Assembly: GCA_008933805.1 (NCBI GenBank)
Contig: WBUH01000007.1
Span: 1-64,000, forward strand
Source: Bacteroidota bacterium
GTDB lineage: Bacteria; Bacteroidota; Bacteroidia; UBA8524
Length of the DNA stretch: 64,000 nucleotides
Direction of reading: 5' to 3'
Both the position numbers and the translations under genes were made by a program. The notes beneath the pieces are model-generated. The model searched no databases. It was not told the DNA's origin and worked only from the letters and a program-made list of their open reading frames with translations. Shown piece after piece: positions 18,560 through 26,800 of the stretch. Positions within the stretch are counted from its first letter, which is position 1; each line of letters begins with the position of its first letter.

Positions 18560-19198
18560 CTATTTTTTTCCTTTACTCCATTTATCAACCATAGCAAGAT
18601 AATCAATCTTTTTCCCTAGAAGATTATCTTTCCACTTGTTGTAATATTTTATTAATATATCTTCATCTGCTTCATTCCTATATATTTGACCCGTCAACGT
18701 CATTAAATTCCAATAGGGAGAAAATCCTTCATTTTTGGTTTGTGTATTTTTAATTATTTTAGGAACTCCATAATTTACTAAGTCAAAATCTCTTTCTATA
18801 TCCCAGCTTAGATTGGGAACCTCGGACAAGAGCAGTTCACCAATATAAATGCTCAAATCAAAAACCAATGAAAAAGTAGGCTCAACAAATTTGAACTCTT
18901 TATCCACATTAGTATTTAAATTCCTTACATGTAAAGGCAAGTTTTCTTTTTTTTGTTTTATTTCAACTTCACTTAATGGTTTCGTAGAAATATTATCCTT
19001 TAGAAAATAGTATATTGCTTTAAGCTTATCAATTGAGAAGTCAATTTTTTCTGTATTGAAAACTAATCCGTAAAACAATTGTAGTCGCCCATGCTTAATC
19101 GATAAAAACCAATTAAGGTATTCATCTAAATCCAAGCTCATTTCAACATTGCCTTCAACTAAATAAGAAGGTATCTTAATTTCCGAATAATTATTCAT
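18560..19198 (-). CDS. Putative orphan immunity protein, 212 residues
   Basis: A soluble, acidic, Trp/Tyr-rich protein with no signal peptide. The segment EPTFSLVFDLSIYIGELLL and YWNLMTLTGQIYRNEADED resemble small immunity proteins that I associate with Rhs-type toxins in Bacteroidota, but I cannot assign a named Imm family. Context supports the call: the codon before its ATG overlaps the end (stop at 19191-19193) of a 15-residue open stump, which begins right where a REP-bearing repeat ends. So a larger gene once stood directly upstream and was translationally coupled to it. It is followed by a fragment of the same repeat. Likely a cytosolic protein that neutralises a toxin whose gene is gone. 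Confidence 0.6.
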   Translation of the reverse strand: MNNYSEIKIPSYLVEGNVEMSLDLDEYLNWFLSIKHGRLQLFYGLVFNTEKIDFSIDKLKAIYYFLKDNISTKPLSEVEIKQKKENLPLHVRNLNTNVDKEFKFVEPTFSLVFDLSIYIGELLLSEVPNLSWDIERDFDLVNYGVPKIIKNTQTKNEGFSPYWNLMTLTGQIYRNEADEDILIKYYNKWKDNLLGKKIDYLAMVDKWSKGKK

Positions 19199-19237
19199 AT
19201 ATTATAATTACGCCTATTTTGTTACTACCTATTTTTG

Positions 19238-19404
19238 CCCCCCGCTCTCGTAAGTCTGTCGCGCAGGCTGTGCGGCAGCGACTTGTGAGAATATGTAAAA
19301 TAAGTTTGCAACTTATTCATTCTCTTAAAGTAAAACAATATGCTCCCAATTTTTCGGGACTTCCATAACTTTTTTATACAAAGGTGATAATTTGGGACAC
19401 GACC
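19238..19404 (-). repeat. Repeat unit with REP-like palindrome, copy 1
   Basis: About 167 bp, closely matched by the copies at 19835, 20443 and 47588. Read on the minus strand it has four parts: GGTCGTGTCCCAAATTATCACC just after a stop codon; a small hairpin around TCCCGA/TCGGGA (degenerate here); a second inverted repeat AATAAGTT-GCA-AACTTATT; and a near-perfect GC-rich palindrome of about 46 bp ending CTCACAAGTC...GACTTACGAGAG, in which GCTGCCGCACAG pairs with CTGCGCGACAG. A GGGGGG tract then joins it to a truncated gene. Confidence 0.88.
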
Positions 19405-19411
19405 CTGCCTA

Positions 19412-19711
19412 CTACAGCCTAATTAAATGTTGATTTTGCTTTGCTAATACTAATAACTCAGCTCCAAAAGTACTTATAACATCTTCTAAACTTGTTCCAC
19501 ACCATGGACAGTGTTTTATTACAATTTCACCGATTGTTATTTTTGAATCTGGCTCAATATTATCTTTAATACTTACAGTCCTAAACTGCAAAGTAAAATA
19601 AATATCCTTCTGATTATCTTTCAAACAAGGTATTATTGCAAATCCCCTTGTTCCTGCCATCAAGACCGTATAGTATAGTCTCTCACAACAATATTTATTT
19701 TCTTTTTCCAT
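19412..19711 (-). CDS. Putative orphan immunity protein with a CxxC-like motif, 99 residues
   Basis: A small soluble protein. KHCPWCGTSLEDV (near residue 70) is a CPxCG knuckle, and CC occurs at positions 8-9, so a bound zinc is plausible. It starts 5 bases after the stop of a 38-residue gene stump (19717-19834) and ends 7 bases before a repeat unit. This is the same order (repeat, stump, small gene, repeat) as in the neighbouring cassettes. That context, rather than homology I can name, suggests an immunity protein left behind when its toxin was lost. Not recognised otherwise. Confidence 0.5.
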   Translation of the reverse strand: MEKENKYCCERLYYTVLMAGTRGFAIIPCLKDNQKDIYFTLQFRTVSIKDNIEPDSKITIGEIVIKHCPWCGTSLEDVISTFGAELLVLAKQNQHLIRL

Positions 19712-19716
19712 AACAA

Positions 19717-19834
19717 CTATGGTTTTTTATATATACTCTTATAGTTATTCAATTCTTGTGTAATTGGTGGAACAAATCTTATTTCTTCATTCATTACTTT
19801 TGTATCAAAATCAAGATCAGTTAAACTTTCAACG
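19717..19834 (-). pseudogene. 3' stump of a lost gene, fused to a REP repeat
   Basis: Reading on the minus strand, the open frame leaves the repeat and continues as VESLTDLDFDTKVMNEEIRF and on to NNYKSIYKKP, then stops 5 bases before the next gene. The longer frame from 19977 uses an ATG inside the repeat, whose coding sense is incidental because every copy carries it. The 38 residues look like the C-terminus of a toxin whose body was deleted. Confidence 0.5.
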
Positions 19835-20000
19835 CCCCCCGCTCTCGCAAGTCTGTCGCGCAGGCTGTGCGGCAGCGACTTGTGAGAATATGTAAAATAA
19901 GTTTGCAACTTATTCATTCTTTTAAAGTAAAACAATATGCTCCCGATTTCTCGGAACCTCCATAACTTTTTATACACAGGTGATAATTTGGGACACGACC
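19835..20000 (-). repeat. Repeat unit with REP-like palindrome, copy 2
   Basis: Full-length unit almost identical to copy 1, from the cccccc tract and the CTCTCGCAAGTC palindrome to gggacacgacc. Its outer end lies 27 bases from the stop codon of the gene at 20028. The 45 bases after it (20001-20045) recur at 47856-47899. Confidence 0.88.
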
Positions 20001-20027
20001 AATTTAGACAGTTAAAAAAACCACCAA

Positions 20028-20309
20028 CTATTTTTGACCACTGCCTTTTTCATCTTCGCCATCTTTATGTTCTAGTTCCGGTGTCCTTAGTAATCTCCCC
20101 ATATAAGTTGAACACCCATATTTCTTTCTGACTTTTTCAGCATAAAGTATACCCAAACAAACTCCAATTGAGATGAGTAATAAGCAAAACCAAATTAAGT
20201 CCTTATTTTCAGCATATATGAAAATTGAAATTAATGTGAAGATTAAAACAGGGGAGAAAAATATCATTAACCAAAATATGCTTTCTATTATCCACTTAAA
20301 AAATTTCAT
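20028..20309 (-). CDS. Small two-helix membrane protein, possible orphan immunity protein
   Basis: A 93-residue protein with two clear membrane segments (IIESIFWLMIFFSPVLIFTL and, after a short charged turn, LIWFCLLLISIGVCLGILYA), then a basic and finally an acidic hydrophilic tail (ELEHKDGEDEKGSGQK). Membrane-embedded immunity proteins commonly protect against pore-forming or membrane-acting toxins, but no family is recognised. Its upstream neighbour is a 31-residue coiled-coil stump cut by a repeat. The last codons of this gene and 28 bases beyond it are duplicated near 47.87 kb, so a second copy of this cassette once existed there. Confidence 0.5.
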   Translation of the reverse strand: MKFFKWIIESIFWLMIFFSPVLIFTLISIFIYAENKDLIWFCLLLISIGVCLGILYAEKVRKKYGCSTYMGRLLRTPELEHKDGEDEKGSGQK

Positions 20310-20347
20310 AGTTTAATTTTTGTAATATAAAATTTATTTTTCGTCTT

Positions 20348-20442
20348 CTACATTTTCGGTTTGGTTACTGGATTTTCTAAATCTGCATTAGTTTTTTCCA
20401 TTTCAGCAACTTTATCCTCTAGTACTTGAATTTGTCGAGTTT
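20348..20442 (-). pseudogene. 3' stump of a lost coiled-coil gene, fused to a REP repeat
   Basis: Directly after the repeat on the minus strand, the frame RQIQVLEDKVAEMEKTNADL continues to ENPVTKPKM and a TAG at 20348-20350. It is clearly coding (heptad pattern) but has no start; the body of the gene is missing. It ends 38 bases before the start of the membrane protein. Confidence 0.5.
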
Positions 20443-20609
20443 CCCCCCGCTCTCGCAAGTCTGTCGCGCAGGCTGTGTGGCAGCGACTTGTGAGAATATG
20501 TAAAATAAGTTTGCAACTTATTCATTCTCTTAAAGTAAAAAAATATGCTCCCGACTTCTCGGGACTTCCATAACTTTTTTATACGCAGGTGATAATTTGG
20601 AACACGACC
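20443..20609 (-). repeat. Repeat unit with REP-like palindrome, copy 3
   Basis: Full-length unit with the same parts as copies 1 and 2 (tcccgacttctcggga hairpin, aataagtttgcaacttatt, GC-rich palindrome with a gtgtgg variant). It ends 9 bases short of the stop codon of the gene at 20619. Confidence 0.88.
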
Positions 20610-20618
20610 AAACTACCC

Positions 20619-21206
20619 CTAATACGCAGCCTCAGCACCCCAAACCCAGTTTACAACATAAGGATAACTATTCAATTTGTAAGTATAAGTTGATACATGT
20701 TTCAGAATAGATATTTGTAGGTGTTCTCTTATTTTATCAACATCATGCTTGTGTATACTTCTAATTATCTGTCGTTTTTTAATGGGTGTAAAAAAAATTT
20801 TCTTATGCTCGTTGCTCATGTATTCCCAGCCTATATTTCTTGTTGCAAGAATCTCAGAACACATGAATCCATTAATTTTAAGCAACCTATTCTTCGTTTT
20901 ATAAACCACATACGTGAAACTGCTGTCAAGAATATCCATATAATACTCGTTAGGCATCAAAAAAATTGTAAATTTGACTTTAATTACAAAAAAGTTCCTG
21001 TAAACCGTATCGACCTCAATAATATCAACATACTTACTATAATTTATGCTATCACTTACGGTTGAATGAGGTGCTTGAAAAAACACCTTATTATATGTAT
21101 TGTTTAACAACACAAGATCATTGTATATGATTTTTTTAAACAACGAATCTTGAGCTGATAAGACTTGAAATGTTAGCAGTATGAATAATGTTATCGTGCC
21201 TCTCAT
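20619..21206 (-). CDS. Periplasmic hypothetical protein, possible orphan immunity protein
   Basis: A 195-residue protein with a signal peptide (MRGTITLFILLTFQVLSAQ), so exported to the periplasm. The mature part is rich in beta-branched and aromatic residues, with no motif I know. It follows, by 12 bases, the stop of a 33-residue gene stump and is followed by repeat copy 3. By position it is equivalent to its immunity-like neighbours, and a periplasmic location would suit protection against a toxin that acts on the envelope. That role is inference from context only. Confidence 0.5.
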   Translation of the reverse strand: MRGTITLFILLTFQVLSAQDSLFKKIIYNDLVLLNNTYNKVFFQAPHSTVSDSINYSKYVDIIEVDTVYRNFFVIKVKFTIFLMPNEYYMDILDSSFTYVVYKTKNRLLKINGFMCSEILATRNIGWEYMSNEHKKIFFTPIKKRQIIRSIHKHDVDKIREHLQISILKHVSTYTYKLNSYPYVVNWVWGAEAAY

Positions 21207-21218
21207 GTTTTATATTAA

Positions 21219-21334
21219 TTAATTATTATGGATTATATAGCTTAAATTATCTACATCCTCTATGGGATAATTCTTTTTTATTTTATTGAAATCGGCTTCA
21301 AATTTATATTGATATTTATAATGACTGTTGACCA
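21219..21334 (-). pseudogene. 3' stump of a lost gene, fused to a REP/RAYT remnant
   Basis: After the palindrome, the minus strand reads LVNSHYKYQYKFEADFNKIK and on to NLSYIIHNN with a TAA at 21219-21221. It shows good coding character, no start of its own, and lies 12 bases before the next ATG. It is in a different frame from the RAYT remnant upstream. Confidence 0.5.
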
Positions 21335-21561
21335 GCCCCCACTCACACAACTCTGTCGCGTAGGCTGTGTGGCAGCGACTTGTGAGAATAAATCTGTCCA
21401 GTCCACAGTAGCAAAGGTTACAAAATACAGATCATCTGTGTTGTAAAATTTGTAGGTACGACTCATACTGCAAATTACTATTTCGAAGTGACAAACTACG
21501 CTTATTTGCCTTCAAAAGTCCCTACCGCTGCTAACCAAGCCATAGACTTGCGATAGCGGGG
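21335..21561 (-). repeat. REP palindrome pair enclosing a RAYT 5' remnant
   Basis: Two palindromes with the same ends (CTCACAAGTC type and CTATCGCAAGTC...AGGGACTTTTG) flank about 110 bp that contain a promoter-like stretch and the first codons of a transposase. This is a different arrangement from copies 1-3, which carry the GGTCGTG end and one palindrome. The inner palindrome is GC-rich and near perfect. Confidence 0.75.
21386..21466 (-). pseudogene. N-terminal remnant of a REP-associated tyrosine transposase (RAYT)
   Basis: The minus strand from ATG at 21466 reads MSRTYKFYNTDDLYFVTFAT followed by VDWTDLF. This matches the typical start of Bacteroidota RAYT (TnpA-REP, Y1 HUH superfamily) proteins, where Y-FVTF-T is the first core strand. 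After 27 residues the frame runs into the REP palindrome; the HUH motif and catalytic Tyr are absent. RAYTs act on REP palindromes, so finding the two together supports naming the palindromes REPs. Confidence 0.7.
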
Positions 21562-21597
21562 CATTTTTCAATTTTGTATTATACCCCTTGGAGATTG

Positions 21598-21984
21598 CTA
21601 AAATTTAGTTGGGAAATTAGCCGGACTCCAAATCATCATCAGTTGAAATATGGTTACCATCACAGTCATTATTAATGCAGTAAGATAAAACATAGAATTA
21701 CCCCGCTCCCTTAGCTTTGAGTCAAGTTTTAGCATAGACGGATTTAGATTTATCGCTCGCAAAACTCGAATTCCAATAATTCCACACGAAAACATTATCA
21801 AAAAACTATTCTCGCTTTTCAAAAAAAGTTCATTTTCAAACCTTATCGAAAACGAAATCAACATAAATAACAAAGAAAGTATTAACAACACTTTACTTTT
21901 AAAACCAAACTGTGTAAAAGCTATCAAGTACAAAGAGAGGTTTACTAAAATAACTGTTACCGAATATAATACTTGTTCAATCAT
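21598..21984 (-). CDS. Hypothetical four-helix membrane protein
   Basis: A 128-residue protein with about four membrane segments: VLYSVTVILVNLSLYLIAFT, then VLLILSLLFMLISFSI, FLIMFSCGIIGIRVL and YLTALIMTVMVTIFQLMMIW. No family is recognised. It lies between the GNAT gene (10 bases upstream on the same strand) and the REP cluster. It may form a two-gene unit with the acetyltransferase, or be a membrane immunity protein; neither can be decided here. Confidence 0.55.
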   Translation of the reverse strand: MIEQVLYSVTVILVNLSLYLIAFTQFGFKSKVLLILSLLFMLISFSIRFENELFLKSENSFLIMFSCGIIGIRVLRAINLNPSMLKLDSKLRERGNSMFYLTALIMTVMVTIFQLMMIWSPANFPTKF

Positions 21985-21994
21985 AGCTTAACTG

Positions 21995-22567
21995 TTATCT
22001 GATTGCAGGATTGTGGATATGATAAAGTACACATTCTTGCAAACGTTCGTTACCCAGCATTCTGGAATGCATAAAGTTTTTTACCCTGTGCATACCGGCT
22101 TTCTTCATCACATTTTCTGACTTTTCATTAATTACGGGGCAGGTAGCATAAACGCTTAGCAAGTTTAAATCATTAAACGCATACTCAAGGCACCTTAACG
22201 CCCCTTCTGTAGCATATCCCCTATTCCAAAATTGCGGCGACAACCGCCATCCAATATCAACACAGGGGGTAAAATCAGCCTTATAGGTTTGTTCACTAAG
22301 ACCTATAAAACCAATAAAAGCTCCGGTTTCAAGTTCATCAACCGCAAAGTAGCAATGCCTTTTTTGTTCCAACTGATATCGCATCCGTGCAATAAAGTCC
22401 GCTGTTTCACTTGCGCCAACCAGCGAAGGGAAAAACTCCATTGCTATTGGGTCGGCATTTATAGCAACCATTTTCGGAATATCCTCCTCCCTCCAATCCC
22501 TAAAGCCCAATCGGGTTGAACGAAACAGGTACTTTTGTTCCTTGTTATCTCTTTCCATTGCCCACAA
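21995..22567 (-). CDS. GNAT-family N-acetyltransferase, RimJ/RimL-like
   Basis: A 190-residue cytosolic enzyme. The fold signature is clear: TRLGFRDWREEDIPKMVAIN at the start, then FIGFIGLSE (beta4), VDIGWRLSPQFWNRGYATEG (the acetyl-CoA-binding R/Q-x-x-G-x-G/A region) and NEKSENVMKKAGM near the end. Members transfer acetyl from acetyl-CoA to N-termini or small amines; the acceptor is unknown. An alternative start four codons in (22558) is possible. It is the last intact housekeeping-like gene before the REP array resumes to the right. Confidence 0.88.
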   Translation of the reverse strand: MWAMERDNKEQKYLFRSTRLGFRDWREEDIPKMVAINADPIAMEFFPSLVGASETADFIARMRYQLEQKRHCYFAVDELETGAFIGFIGLSEQTYKADFTPCVDIGWRLSPQFWNRGYATEGALRCLEYAFNDLNLLSVYATCPVINEKSENVMKKAGMHRVKNFMHSRMLGNERLQECVLYHIHNPAIR

Positions 22568-22709
22568 AATATCTATTTTTTGGCAGTGTATGAAAACCGT
22601 CGTTATTTTATCGCTTAATATTTAAAGAAATTAGCGAAGGGATAAAAGGTCACATCGCCTTACTAGTCAATGTAAATCTTTAATTAAGCACCTAATAATC
22701 TTTACAAAA

Positions 22710-22969
22710 TCAATTCTTAAATCGGTAATCATGCGGTCGATAGGAAGCACTAAGAAATTTTTCAACCATGGTATTGAACAAGTCAGGGTTTTGCCTTGCT
22801 AAGTGGTGAGTCTCTACCGGCAACATTGCCAAATGTGCCTTGGGAATATGCTGATAAATAAACAACGAGTGCTCTTCTCTAATCACATCCCTGTCAGTGG
22901 TCATTACAAGCACCGTTGCCCTAATTTTAGCTAACTGTTCAGCAGTAATATGCGGCTGAAACTCTATCC
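22710..22969 (-). pseudogene. 3' end of an alpha/beta-hydrolase gene, truncated by a REP element
   Basis: The minus strand reads, from the edge of the palindrome, FQPHITAEQLAKIRATVLVM, then TTDRDVIREEHSLFIYQHIP, THHLARQNPDLFN and a stop at 22710. This is the C-terminal fifth of an alpha/beta hydrolase: the strand-7 Asp (TTDRDVI) and the catalytic-His neighbourhood (ETHH) are present, but the nucleophile and N-terminal lobe are missing. The remaining ATG at 22913 is internal to the fold. It is cut exactly where the REP palindrome begins. Confidence 0.75.
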
Positions 22970-23178
22970 ACTCTCACAACTCTGTCGCGTAGGCTGTGTG
23001 GCAGCGACTTGTGAGAATTATCTGTCCAGCCCACAGTAGCAAAGGTTCCAAAACACAATCTCTTTGTATGTAAAGTCTGTTGTCGCGGCTCATCGAGTGT
23101 TACCATTGCAAAGGTACAAACTTAGCGTATTTGCCCTCACAAGTCCCTGCCAACCAAGCTACAGACTTGCGAGAGCAA
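22970..23178 (-). repeat. REP palindrome pair with decayed RAYT 5' end
   Basis: Palindrome 1 (22971-23017, ctctcacaactctgtcgcgt...), then a RAYT start (ATG at 23093, frameshifted; FGTFATVGWTD is still readable in another frame), a promoter and palindrome 2 (about 23135-23175, cctcacaagtccc...gacttgcgagag). It has the same layout as 21335-21561. Confidence 0.75.
23109..23143 (-). promoter_or_regulatory. Promoter inside the REP/RAYT element
   Basis: On the minus strand CTTG (23143-23140), a 23-nt spacer, then TACCTTTG (23116-23109), a perfect -7 element, 16 bases before the decayed RAYT ATG. The same element is conserved at 46930-46923 (TATCTTTG). It presumably drove the transposase; here it reads toward the hydrolase fragment. 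Confidence 0.5.
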
Positions 23179-23879
23179 AGTGGAGTTGTCAATATACGGC
23201 AGTTTCAGGAGGTCAAAGAACTTGTAAGATAAGTAGTAACTGGAAACGGCTATAAATAAAGACGTCTCGATTTCTCAGGATTATAATTTGTAGAACTGAC
23301 ATACAAATTGCAAAAACCTGTTTCCAAGTAGCAGTTAGTATGCATGGCTTAGCAGGCGTTTCATAACATCATGTAATTAATTCGTCACGTCAATCTCGTA
23401 ACCGTTATTGTTGCGAAATAAAAGTCTAATCTCTCAGAATTCCGCAAAAGGGCTTACACTATACGGGGAGAAACCAAAAAAACACATGTAAAATTAAACG
23501 ATAGTGCTTAGGTAAGTTCTCAATCACTACTCTAGGCAAATGTGTGGTCACAAAAATAAGACCTCCACTTAGTAAGAAAACAGGTTTCAAGTTAAAATCA
23601 TAAACAGCTAAAAATCAGCAAAATAAAAAACGACTGGAGTTTTTTCGTCGAAAAGTGGTAACCTTTACAATAACTTCAAATTACAATTCGTATGATTGAT
23701 GTATAATTTTCAATCCACGCTTAAATTTTAAAACTATGACTACTTATGTTTTTCCTAAAAAAAATTAAACCAAAAAGGTAAAACTTCGTGTAAAACGCTT
23801 CGATAAGTGTCATACATGCAGTTAGCTTCTATATTGCTCAATAACATATTCTACCAATTACAAATAAACTATCACAATT
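23179..23879. other. Non-coding stretch upstream of the giant operon
   Basis: Seven hundred bases with no supported gene. Near 23262-23280, gacgtctcgatttctcagga is a worn copy of the tcccgatttctcggga hairpin of the repeat family, so the left part is decayed repeat DNA. The right part is AT-rich and must hold the promoter of the 23880 operon; I see no clear TAnnTTTG at a suitable distance. Confidence 0.5.
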
Positions 23880-26800
23880 ATGCATTTTTTTATTGATCAT
23901 ACAAACTTACCCAATCAAACTACAAGCGATATGAAGTTTGGTCCTGACCCATCAAACCCAACAAATAAGTTTAATATTTCAACACAATTTAAATTAACCA
24001 AAGAAACTAAGGCATTTGCCTGCCAGTCAGGAACAATGGTTGTCCAGCAAAATGCCCTATACCCAAACCTGGTTAACTTAATAATTAAACCATCAAAACC
24101 AACAACGGTAAATGGTGTAAATGTAAGGTACTATATATACCGGGGAATAAAGTTCGATAACTTTTTTACAAAGTCAGGAACAACGGTGAGTATAACTGCT
24201 GAAAATGCAAATACTAATTCAGAGTTCATGACTTATTATTGGAAAATCAAAAAAGCCGTTATGGCTAAAATCCCAGCTATAAAATCATCGCCTCTTGACA
24301 TTGGTTACGGCAATAAAAATTTACCTACAAATGATCCCAATTATCTTAGTGATCAAACTTATATTAGAGATATTTTTAACGGCAAGATAAAAGCAAAATC
24401 TTTTACAGTTAAAGAAGGGATGTGGATAGGAAACTTTAACAGCAGCTCACAAATTTCTTTTGAAATTGAAGTTGAATCAGAAATAAGTTACCCCGGTCAA
24501 TTATTCACATATCAGAGTTGGGCAGTGCTTTGGAACGCAACTGGTCTAACAAATTTCGCATTGAAACGCAAGAAAGAAGAGGTTTATATAAATATTGATC
24601 CCGCTGCATTTTTTGGAATGCATACAGATGTAGGAGTAAAAGCTCACGGTGTTACTAATCCACTCAAAGGTGCTACTTTGTATACTACCTTAATTTCCAA
24701 GTTTTCCAATAAAAATAGGGTATACCTTGATATTAAAAGCGAAAGAGGGATGTCGTATAATTTTTATAACAATTATAAAATCGGCACCAATGATCCCGAA
24801 AACATAGTGTTAAATCAGGCTAACGGGCTCACGGCCGTGCAACTTAATAACCTTGCTGTGCATTATGGGAGTAATGGATGGCCGATTTATTATTTTGACA
24901 CAGCAACTCATCAGGCAAATACTTCAAAAAATAAAATCAGTTTCAGATTACGGATAGGTGGTAATACAATACCTGTTGTATTTATTCAAAACAATAAATA
25001 CAGTAGCAGTAATGCAAATAACAGAAAGTGTTTTTTCAAAAATATTACCGAAACTTCTCAAACCGAGTGGACTCAAAATATAACACTATATTACCCAGAC
25101 GATGGTAGCACAAACCATCTCAATATGGCTACGCATTTAACCGTATATTATTATGTTGGGCAGGCCGTAACTTCAGGAACTTCTCGCCTGTTAAACAAAA
25201 AATACTATGATTCTGCATTTTGTTCAATTGATATGGAAGGGCTTGGTGATACCACTATTAAAAATGGACATGTTGAAAATGTAAGTCCGGTATACATTAA
25301 AGAACCTTTGCAAACAGACGGAACAGGCAACTTTTCATTTGCTTCGCAATCAGGAGCTTATTGGGATCCAAATAAAGTTCTCTTTTATTCCAAAGTTTTA
25401 GAAAAACGTACTGAAGATAGTTCAGGTAAAACGTATTTAAACACTCATTTAAGACGAATGAACATTGGTAATAGCCAGTTTTATTCAGATCTTTGGAATG
25501 ATTTTTACATAGTATGCAAGCAATACCCAACTGCTACCGGAACACTTAAAATACCAGGTCTTAATAGTTATCATAAAGCACTTGTAAAAAAGGAAAAAGA
25601 AGATTTAATTCTATTAGGTTTAACAACCTCTGAACTTCAGCAAATAAAAAATACGACTACTGGTCTATCTTCATTTCATCCAAGGCATATTTTTCTTGAG
25701 AGAGACCACACTTATCCCCTTGTTGATACATCTGCTGATCACAGGCGATATTACAAATACACCGTAAAAGTTCAAGGAGTAAACGATAGCGGAGTACCGA
25801 CAATGGTAACACCTACTGCAAACATAAAAGTTTACAGCCGTGACAATCAGTTTTTCACATCTTCAGCCTTTGCTGCAGACCAATCAGTGAGTGCCGGGGC
25901 TAACAGGATTGAGTTTCGTATCTTCCGTGATGGAAATATTTTCATAAACGATAATATAGATTTAAGCTTAGTAAGAAAGAAAACCATAACCGATTTGCAA
26001 GAAGTCGGTGATGAACCTGTATATACATTAGCAAATGACAGCTCCATCCCAGGAGACACTAGTGCTGCCCAAACAATTACTTATATTTACTACAATAGGG
26101 ATACACCATTTTTATTACCTGTACTTCAGCCACAGGCAAACCAATGTTCTTTAGATATAGTTATGGAAGATCGTAAAGAGTTTGTCAGTCCTTCGTCCGG
26201 GATGACACAAGCAGAAAAAAATGCCGCTACTGCAACTGATTTTAGTAATTTGGGATATACAAATCACCTTAGGGATTATTCTGATTTCAACGATAATAAT
26301 GTGTGGATTAAAAACGCATATAAAGATAATACTACTGGCAATGTTATGACACGTGGAAAAATACCAGGAAGCTCCGCTGGGAATAGAAAATATAAAAAAA
26401 TAAACAAGAAGATATTTATGGTTCATGTAGATAGTGATATTGTAAATGCTTCAGTACATATAAACAATAGGTTTGTTTATGAGGCAACAGTAAGGTTTTT
26501 TGCGAGTCCTGATTTATTTGCAGTTTTCCTTGGGGCTTTAATAAAAGTGTCTATTGATGTAATAACACCAAATACAGCGTTAAATAATCACAATGTTATA
26601 TGTGAAGGTTTTGCTTTTCCTGATGCCACATCTCACCCAAGTCAATACCATGTGAATGGTGATGCATTTGATATACATTATTTCCAACAGGAGGATGGAA
26701 ATGAAACTGATGATATTAATTTTATTAAGGCGCTATACAAATTTGGAGGTGGACTGTTTAGAATCGGCCCAAGTTTACTAACAACAAATCTGAAAACACA

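Noticed and set aside
19717-19977. An 86-residue open frame on the minus strand
   Set aside because: Its first half is simply the translation of the repeat unit, which is present in every copy. Only the last 38 residues, outside the repeat, look like real coding sequence, so I list that part as a gene stump.
19238-20609. CRISPR array, because similar units recur at about 600-bp spacing
   Set aside because: Units are about 165 bp, imperfect, and separated by 400-600 bp of genes; no short direct repeats with uniform spacers and no cas genes are present.
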